DNA from: Sorex araneus | Lineage: Eukaryota > Chordata > Mammalia > Eulipotyphla > Soricidae | Length of the DNA stretch: 64,000 bases | Direction of reading: 5' to 3' | Assembly (NCBI RefSeq): GCF_027595985.1 | Contig: NC_073311.1 | Span: 47,113,438 to 47,177,437, forward strand | In this document: in pieces, positions 58,590 to 64,000 of the stretch | Position numbering within the stretch: the stretch's first letter is position 1 | How the letters are laid out: every line of letters starts with the position of its first letter | Program-made: the position numbers and the translations under genes | The notes under the pieces: model-generated | The model's database searches: none | What the model was told of the DNA's origin: nothing | What the model saw: only the letters and a program-made list of their open reading frames with translations

Positions 58590-58690
58590 AGCTTCCTCTC
58601 CTGGCACCTGGGTCACCTCCTCTGTGGGGTTAATAGCAGCCTCCTTTCTGGGTTGTAAATTAACTGAGATGGTGTGGGATGATTTGTCAT
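58590..58690 (+). repeat. MIR SINE fragment
   Basis: CCTGGGTCACCTCCTCTGTG, GGGTTAATAGCAGCCTCC, GGGTTGTAAATTAACTGAGA, TGGTG follow the 3' half of MIR. Confidence 0.5.
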
Positions 58691-60487
58691 TCGGGGAATC
58701 AGAGCAATGAAATACCCGCCCCAGAATTTCACACCAGCAAGTGAAGGTTTGTAGACAGGGGGGGGGGGGGCGGGAGGAGGTGGAATTTGCAGGCTCGGTC
58801 GCGATGCTCGTTGCGGTGATCACTCGAGATGGCACGCGTGGCTCTGACTCCGAGGAGGAACTTCACGAGCAGAGCCACTGGCCTCGTGTGCAGCCTGGGA
58901 GGTGGGGCTGGGGGTCGAACTCACAGCCTTGCCGTCTTCACGCTTGCAAGTCTGAAACTCTGCCACCAACAGGCCTCCCGGTCCCTGTTCCACAGATTCG
59001 GGGGTTTCCAACAGCTACTTATTATCTCTGGTTCTGAGGCTCGGAAGGTTGGGCTTGCCGTGCTGCGTGACTGTGAAGGTACCCAGGGAACAGTCTCCCC
59101 CCAGGGAGCTCGTGGGGAGAACCCACGAGCAGACACTCTCAGGTGCTGCCAGAAGGCCATTCCCTGACGCGGTAGGATGGCATCGTCTTCTCCTCACCTC
59201 CGCGGGCCTCCCCATCCTCGCACCCCTCACCCGCTCCCGCCTCGGCTCCTGCCACCTTTCCCTCTGCCTTCCTCTGCCGCTGTGAAGGTGCCACGGCGTC
59301 ACCCAGACCCTCTGGAGTAAGCCGGATCCTCTCCCAATCTCTAGTCACACCCACTACATCCCGTCAGTGCTGGAGTCTGGTGGTTAGTGTCGACCCCTCA
59401 GCCTCTATCCCGAATCTGTCCTCAGAGTCCCCTGCTTCTCTCCTTGCGGTGAGTGTTGCTGTCCCCCAGATGTGTTTTGGAGGCAAGTGTGGTGTGGGGA
59501 GAAGAATCTGGTGGCACTAGGGGGGCTGGGGACGAGGGGAATCAGCCGGGTAGGGGAAGTGGGTGACACCCAGGCACTGCTGAGGCTGATGACAGACCAG
59601 AGCCAGGTGACGGAGGAGTGACAAAGGAGCAGGAGCAGAGAGGAAGGTGGGCTCTTATCCTCTTCCCCCCCCATTCCATCCTGAGCCTCTGGGGCCTTGA
59701 AGCCAAGTGGGAAACCCACCAGGTAAGAGAAGGAAGTTTGCCCCCTTGGGGGAGAAACCCAAGTTCCCTTTGAACCTTGGATTGGAGAGTTGGGCAGAAT
59801 ATCAAAGGGAAAATGCACCCCAGGCCCGGGGAGGAGACTGAGGCCAGTGGGGGGGAAACCAGGAGAGCAAAGGAGGGTGGGGTTCAGGGGGGGCGGGGTG
59901 CAGACAAGGGAAGAAAGTCTCAGAAAGTCCCAGACAGGCTGCAAGCACTGTGCCAGGAGCCAGGCCACAACCACGCCCGGATGGCCCCTGGACCTTCGTG
60001 CCATCTGCCGCTTACCTTAATCCAACCCCACTTCCAAGTCAGCTGTTCTGCGTCCCTGACAAGTGACAGCCCCACAGAGCCTGCTCCCCCCGGCTGGGGG
60101 GGGCGCGGGGGGGATAGAGCCTGCTGTCGGGCCTCAGGGAGCGCCAGATGGCACCTGGGATTCCTGCCCACGTGTCTGGGCTCCCAGCTCAGGGGATCAC
60201 TGCCAGCTGGCACTTCTCCACCCCTGCCTACCCTCTGCAAAGTCCTTCTCTGATGTTCCCCCCGCCCACATATGTGCTCCCTCCTCAGACCCCGGCCCGG
60301 GATGCTCCGGAGCTCTGGAATCCACAGACCGAGGGTGGCACCTGCACCCACTGTGTGACCCCGAGCAACTGGCTGAAGCTCCCTACGGCACAGCTGCGTC
60401 ACTTAGACCACAGCACCCACCCTGCCTGTCTCCGCCTGTCTGTGGGCAGCTATTGCACAGCCTGGCATGAAGGAGAAGCCCGGGGGC
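58691..60487. other. unassigned GC-rich DNA
   Basis: Higher GC with scattered CpGs (densest near 58785-58860 and 59165-59300) and G runs at 58758-58770 and about 60096-60113. Frames of up to 199 codons (59405-60004, antisense) are low-complexity and show no domain. No splice-framed exon is recognised. A weak CpG-island-like segment cannot be excluded. Confidence 0.4.
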
Positions 60488-60652
60488 AGGGCCGGAGTGA
60501 TAGTACAGAGGGGGAAGGGGTTTGACTTGCATGAGGCCAAGCCCGGTTCAATCCCCGAATCCCATGGGGTCCACCAAGGCCCCGGGAGTGATTCCTGAGC
60601 ACAGAGCCAGGCGTCACCCCTGAGCATCACTGAGTATGGCCCTCTGCCAAAC
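60488..60652 (+). mobile_element. SOR-like SINE
   Basis: GGGCCGGAGTGATAGTACAG, CCCGGTTCAATCCCCGAATC, GGGAGTGATTCCTGAGCACA, AGAGCCAGGCGTCACCCCTG, CATCACTGAGTATGGCCC. Confidence 0.88.
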
Positions 60653-60680
60653 TAACAGACAAAACTCCAAAGTGGCATGC

Positions 60681-60867
60681 TTTCTCTTTTTTTATTTTTT
60701 GGGGGTGGGTAGTGGGGCATTGAGGGTCACACAGGCCTGTGCTCAGGGCTTTCTCCTGGCCCTGCACTCCTGACAGTGCTCAGGAAGCCACAGGGGATGC
60801 TGGGGATCAAACTGGGTCGGCTGTGTGCAGCTAGTCCCCTACCTGCTGTTCTAGAGCTCCAGCCCCC
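60681..60867 (-). mobile_element. SOR-like SINE, head-out partner of the previous copy
   Basis: A T-rich run, then GAGGGTCACACAGGCCTGTG, CTCAGGGCTTTCTCCTGGCC, GGGATGCTGGGGATCAAACT, GGGTCGGCTGTGTGCAG, TAGAGCTCCAGCCCC. Only about 28 bp separate it from the sense SINE to its left. Confidence 0.87.
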
Positions 60868-61990
60868 ATGCCCACCCGCAAATCCCCATGAATCTCTTGT
60901 CCTTGACAAGAAGGTGCAGCCATGGCAGTGAAGGACAAGGGCCAGCACAAGCGTGACACCAGGCATGACATCTGCGTCACTGTGTGGCTTGGCCTCCTGC
61001 CACTGAGTTCCTCTTGGGCTGAGCCTCAGTTTCCTACAAGACACCAACTGCAGCAGAACGTGTGTGCGTGGAGAGCTAACTTCCCTCCCCCCTCCCCCCC
61101 ACCAACCACACCCATGGCAATCCCCGCCACGGAGAGGAGCCCAGCAAGGCCACGGCTGTCATCCCTATGTCCCCTGGCCTGCAAGGCTGCTCACCAGCCA
61201 CCACCAATGCCCAGCGCCTCTCTACACCCTGCACCCGGGTATCCAAGCCACAAAGACGCAACAAGCACAAGTCAAGACAAAAATGACCCTGGACAGAGAA
61301 GGAACCAGGCAAGCCCACTGCAGGAGGGAGCCTGTTCCCCTTGCCCAGCCACGGCCACAGGGTCCTGTCCCCTCCCTGCAGAGGACAGATGTCGCACAAG
61401 CAGCTGCCACCCTCTGTGCCTGCTTTAGCCCATGCTCCTGAGCCAGGGGAAGGCCCAGGGGGAGACAGCCAAGCCCATGGCGGGGGTTCCAGATCTCTCA
61501 TGAAAGAAGCCCCCAGAGTCCAGAAGGCCCCGGACATGCTTGGTGGCACCAAGTCACAGGCATGGCTCCTGGTGTACGTCATGCTCCTCATCATGCCAGA
61601 AGAAAGATGAGAGAGAAGAGCTCAAGGGCCAGGAGGCGACTCACTGCAAACTCAGGATGACAGGGGGGGGAAAAAGGAAAAGGCACATACCCTTTACACA
61701 CCCCCCCCCCACACACACACACCTGATCCCCTACAAATGACAATGAAGCATCTGTTTGGGTTTAGAGGTAAACCTGGGATCAGCCATTCGATCTAGAAGT
61801 CAGAGCGATCCAGCCCCAGAGGGATAGGAGCTCCCTGCTGCAGTATAGAGACCAGGGCATGGTCACGGGGAATACGTGGCCCTGGAGGAAGAACAGGATG
61901 CAGGACCCACACTAGGGCAGGTCCCACGGCAGGCCTGGGACTGGTACAGTGAGTAATCAATGAGCTAAGAGGGAAACTGCAATTTCTCCC
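60868..61990. other. unassigned GC-rich DNA
   Basis: C runs at about 61082-61100 and 61702-61711 with a short (CA)n. Frames up to 172 codons lack recognisable domains. No exon is called. Confidence 0.4.
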
Positions 61991-61997
61991 ATTGTAT

Positions 61998-62212
61998 TGT
62001 CTCTCTCTCCCTCCCTCTCTCCTTCCTCCCTCTCTTTTATCTCTCTCTTCCTCTCTCCCTCCCTCTCTCCCTCCCTTTCTCCTCTCTCCTCTCTTCCCTC
62101 CCTCTCTCTTCCCTCTCTCTCCCTCTCTCCCTCCCTCTCTCTCTCCCTTCCTTTCTCCTCCCTCCTTCTCTCTTCCCTCCCTCTCTCTTTCCCTCTCTCT
62201 CTCCTCCCCACC
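61998..62212. repeat. pyrimidine-rich (CTCT/CCCT)n tract
   Basis: About 215 bp of imperfect C/T repeats. Open frames on both strands are repeat artefacts. Confidence 0.93.
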
Positions 62213-63545
62213 TGACATGTCCCACCCCATCTGACTTAGAACATAGAAATACACAATCCCTGGGACCCTAGCAGAAGCAAATGGCCAAGAGGATCAACCT
62301 TTCCCTCTCAGCATTACCCAAGGGACAGAGTTCAAGTCTCTGGTTTCATGTGGGGTACAGGGGGATGTAGCCCCATAAACTGGAGAATAGACTTGCTCAT
62401 TCGTAAGGACCGCAATGGATGGTCAGTGGATACCTCATCCTTCTCAAACAGATCATCAGCTTCCAGAATCCACCAATAACGGCCTGGGAGACTGTCATCC
62501 ATAGAGTTGGGAAGGGACAGGCTGTGAGGAGGCTGTGGAAGAATGAGAAAATAAAAGAGGCTCATGTCTAGTGTCCACCTGCATCTCACTCGCGTCTCAC
62601 TCAGAACCACCAACATGAGCCAAGTATCAGATTCCCCCCCCCCAATCTGCCAGACATTCCTGTCATTTCATCTTTATTGAATTACTATGCCGCGGAGCCT
62701 TCGAAACATAAATCACGGAGAAGCAGGAAATGCGTTTATTTCATTAACCAACCCGTCTTCATTTGGAGCCTGCTGAGGTCTCCCTTGGGAGGAGTTTTGC
62801 TCCCTCGCCCTGCAAATACAGTCATGGGTTTTTGTGTGCTGGCAGCAGCCACCGTGTGGCAGGATGGCCCTTGAACGAGGACAGCTGAGCCTCGGAAGTC
62901 TTTCCTCTCCTGGTCAAAAAAATAAATAAATAAAACGTTTTGGTTTTTTTTCAACAGAATATTCTGCCTCCTCTCCCATGGTCCCTTACTCTGCTAACCA
63001 TACTTGCTTCGCTCTCCCATTCCAGCCAGCCAGCCACAAAGAGGAAGCCGCTTGTTCCCAAGGTTGGTGACAAACATCTGGGTGACATCCAAGGACTGAC
63101 CTTTGGCACAAAGCATGCAAAAAGCTTCAGGAATGGTTCAATGCACAGTTTAGGCTGCCCCAGTGAGCGTCTCTGATGCTTAAGCAACGGAGAAGCATTG
63201 GGGTAGAGAGGGGTAGAGGTAAAAGGCTTACGTTCAGATCCAGGTCGTATACTTAACAGCGGGATGGCTGAGGTCTATGGTCTTCCTTTAGTAAGGGGAA
63301 GTTCCCTGGACAGGATCAATCTTTCACTGGCTCATACGCTCCTCTTCAGGACTGCATCCCTCCCCCTCGGCCAATCTGGCTGTCCAGGATTTCACCCCTC
63401 CCTCCCTCCTTCTGTTTGGAACCACCCTCTTGAGATTCCTGACCAGCATTTGCTCCCAGGTGGATGCAAATATCGGGGTTACCATATACAAAGAAGCCTG
63501 ATTCTATGCGACTTCTTGTCTAGTGCCTGAAAACAAGGACTCAAT
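62213..63545. other. unassigned DNA, with a possible conserved segment
   Basis: A C run lies at 62634-62643. The block 62655-62790 is repeat-free, with words such as TTTATTGAATTACTATGCCG and GTTTATTTCATTAACCAACC, and might be a conserved non-coding element; this is a guess. No exon is recognised. Confidence 0.35.
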
Positions 63546-63615
63546 GTAGCGGTTTTCAGTCATTGGTCCATGGGCTAGAACAAATCTGCAAGCATAAAAA
63601 TGGTTGAGCAATAAC
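63546..63615. repeat. possible hAT/MER-type fragment
   Basis: AGCGGTTTTCAGTCATTGGT, CCATGGGCTAGAACAAATCT and AAAATGGTTGAG resemble terminal words of non-autonomous hAT elements ('cggttctcaacc...'). Too short to place with confidence. Confidence 0.3.
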
Positions 63616-63699
63616 ATTTTTTTCTATACTCCAGTCTGTTTTAACGGTGAAACAGGGGTATCCCATAGAAGTTTCTGCTTCATCAATAGAAGCAAAAGT

Positions 63700-64000
63700 T
63701 GAAATTAATTATTACAGAAGAATGAACCGTGGAACTGGAGCCCATTGTGAGAGTTTAAAGAAACAGTGGAACGGACATCCAATAAAATACACGAGGATGT
63801 AAAAGAAATGGTGGAATGGATAGCCAATAAAATAAGGAGGAACTGAGAACAGAAATAACAAAATTACCAAAAAAATGGCATTAATTGAAAACTTGGGACA
63901 TGAAATGAAAATCTCAATGGGTGCCCTTAACAGTACAGTAATAACAGCTGAAGATAGAATCAGTGAGCTCAGGGATGAGGTGCAGAAGACCTCCAGGGAA
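63700..64000 (+). pseudogene. L1 ORF1 remnant, truncated by the window edge
   Basis: In one frame the end of the window reads AEDRISELRDEVQ, a hallmark of the L1 ORF1p coiled-coil region, preceded by MALIENLGHEM and NKEEL. ORF1p is the RNA-binding chaperone of the L1 retrotransposon. An in-frame stop lies just before NKEEL, near 63830, so the copy is dead in its 5' part. A 45-bp near-repeat (starting 63766 and 63811) lies in the coiled-coil-coding part. Downstream sequence is outside the window. Confidence 0.7.

Noticed and set aside
59405..60004. 199-codon antisense open frame
   Set aside because: GC-rich, proline/serine/leucine-rich, no domain, and overlapped by other equally open frames. 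Composition explains it.
61064..61594. Open frames of 125-172 codons on both strands
   Set aside because: Low-complexity P/A/S-rich translations in GC-rich DNA with no domain.
61793..62254. Glu/Arg-rich antisense frame and Ser/Leu/Pro-rich sense frames
   Set aside because: They cover the C/T simple tract and are microsatellite artefacts.

Overview
This 64 kb window looks like non-coding nuclear DNA of a mammal, most probably a shrew (Sorex-like, order Eulipotyphla). The clearest clue is a tRNA-derived SINE present in about two dozen copies on both strands. Its head has Pol III A and B boxes, and its body includes stretches such as CCTGAGCACCGCCAGGAGTA and AGAGCCAGGA; this resembles the shrew 'SOR' SINE type. 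A second, longer SINE family shares the tRNA-like head but ends in CAGTG-type repeats instead of poly(A). Pan-mammalian MIR, L2, MLT1/MST LTRs and MER5-like DNA-transposon pieces fit a placental mammal. The species call is inference from repeats only.

I found no convincing protein-coding exon, rRNA, tRNA gene or CRISPR. The long open frames are microsatellite artefacts (11.8-12.4 kb, 18.1 kb, 54.1 kb, 62.1 kb), SINE/L1 shadows, or GC-rich frames of random composition (58-61.5 kb). The window is therefore intergenic or intronic.

Layout. 0-11 kb: AT-rich sequence with MIR, MLT1, L2, an old L1 and SINEs. 11.2-11.7 kb: a repeat-free AT-rich block with homeobox-type TAATTA sites, a candidate conserved element. 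11.8-12.2 kb: a GAAA/GGAA microsatellite of about 410 bp. 15-21 kb: a retrotransposed unit with a perfect 15-bp target-site duplication (TSD), a SINE with an inverted head, and shrew-type L1 3' ends. 21-30 kb: SINEs, L2, an antisense L1-tailed non-autonomous element, and an L1. 31-40 kb: SINEs, L1 ends, and a 929-bp L1-tailed element that appears to carry a 3' transduction. 40-52 kb: a candidate ERV LTR, two MaLR LTRs, MIRs and SINEs. 52-57 kb: the long SINE, an old L1 with a SINE inside it, and a 5'-inverted (twin-primed) L1. 57-62 kb: higher-GC unique DNA with an inverted SINE pair and a pyrimidine tract. 63.7-64 kb: the start of an L1 ORF1 remnant that runs off the window.

The most interesting material is the set of retrotransposition products whose boundaries can be read from their TSDs. 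Two short elements (about 745 and 929 bp) join unrelated 5' modules to a related L1-like 3' tail, which suggests L1-dependent non-autonomous families. One of them seems to have carried about 300 bp of downstream DNA with it. Another notable case is a copy of the non-poly(A) SINE whose head is inverted within an intact 11-bp TSD.
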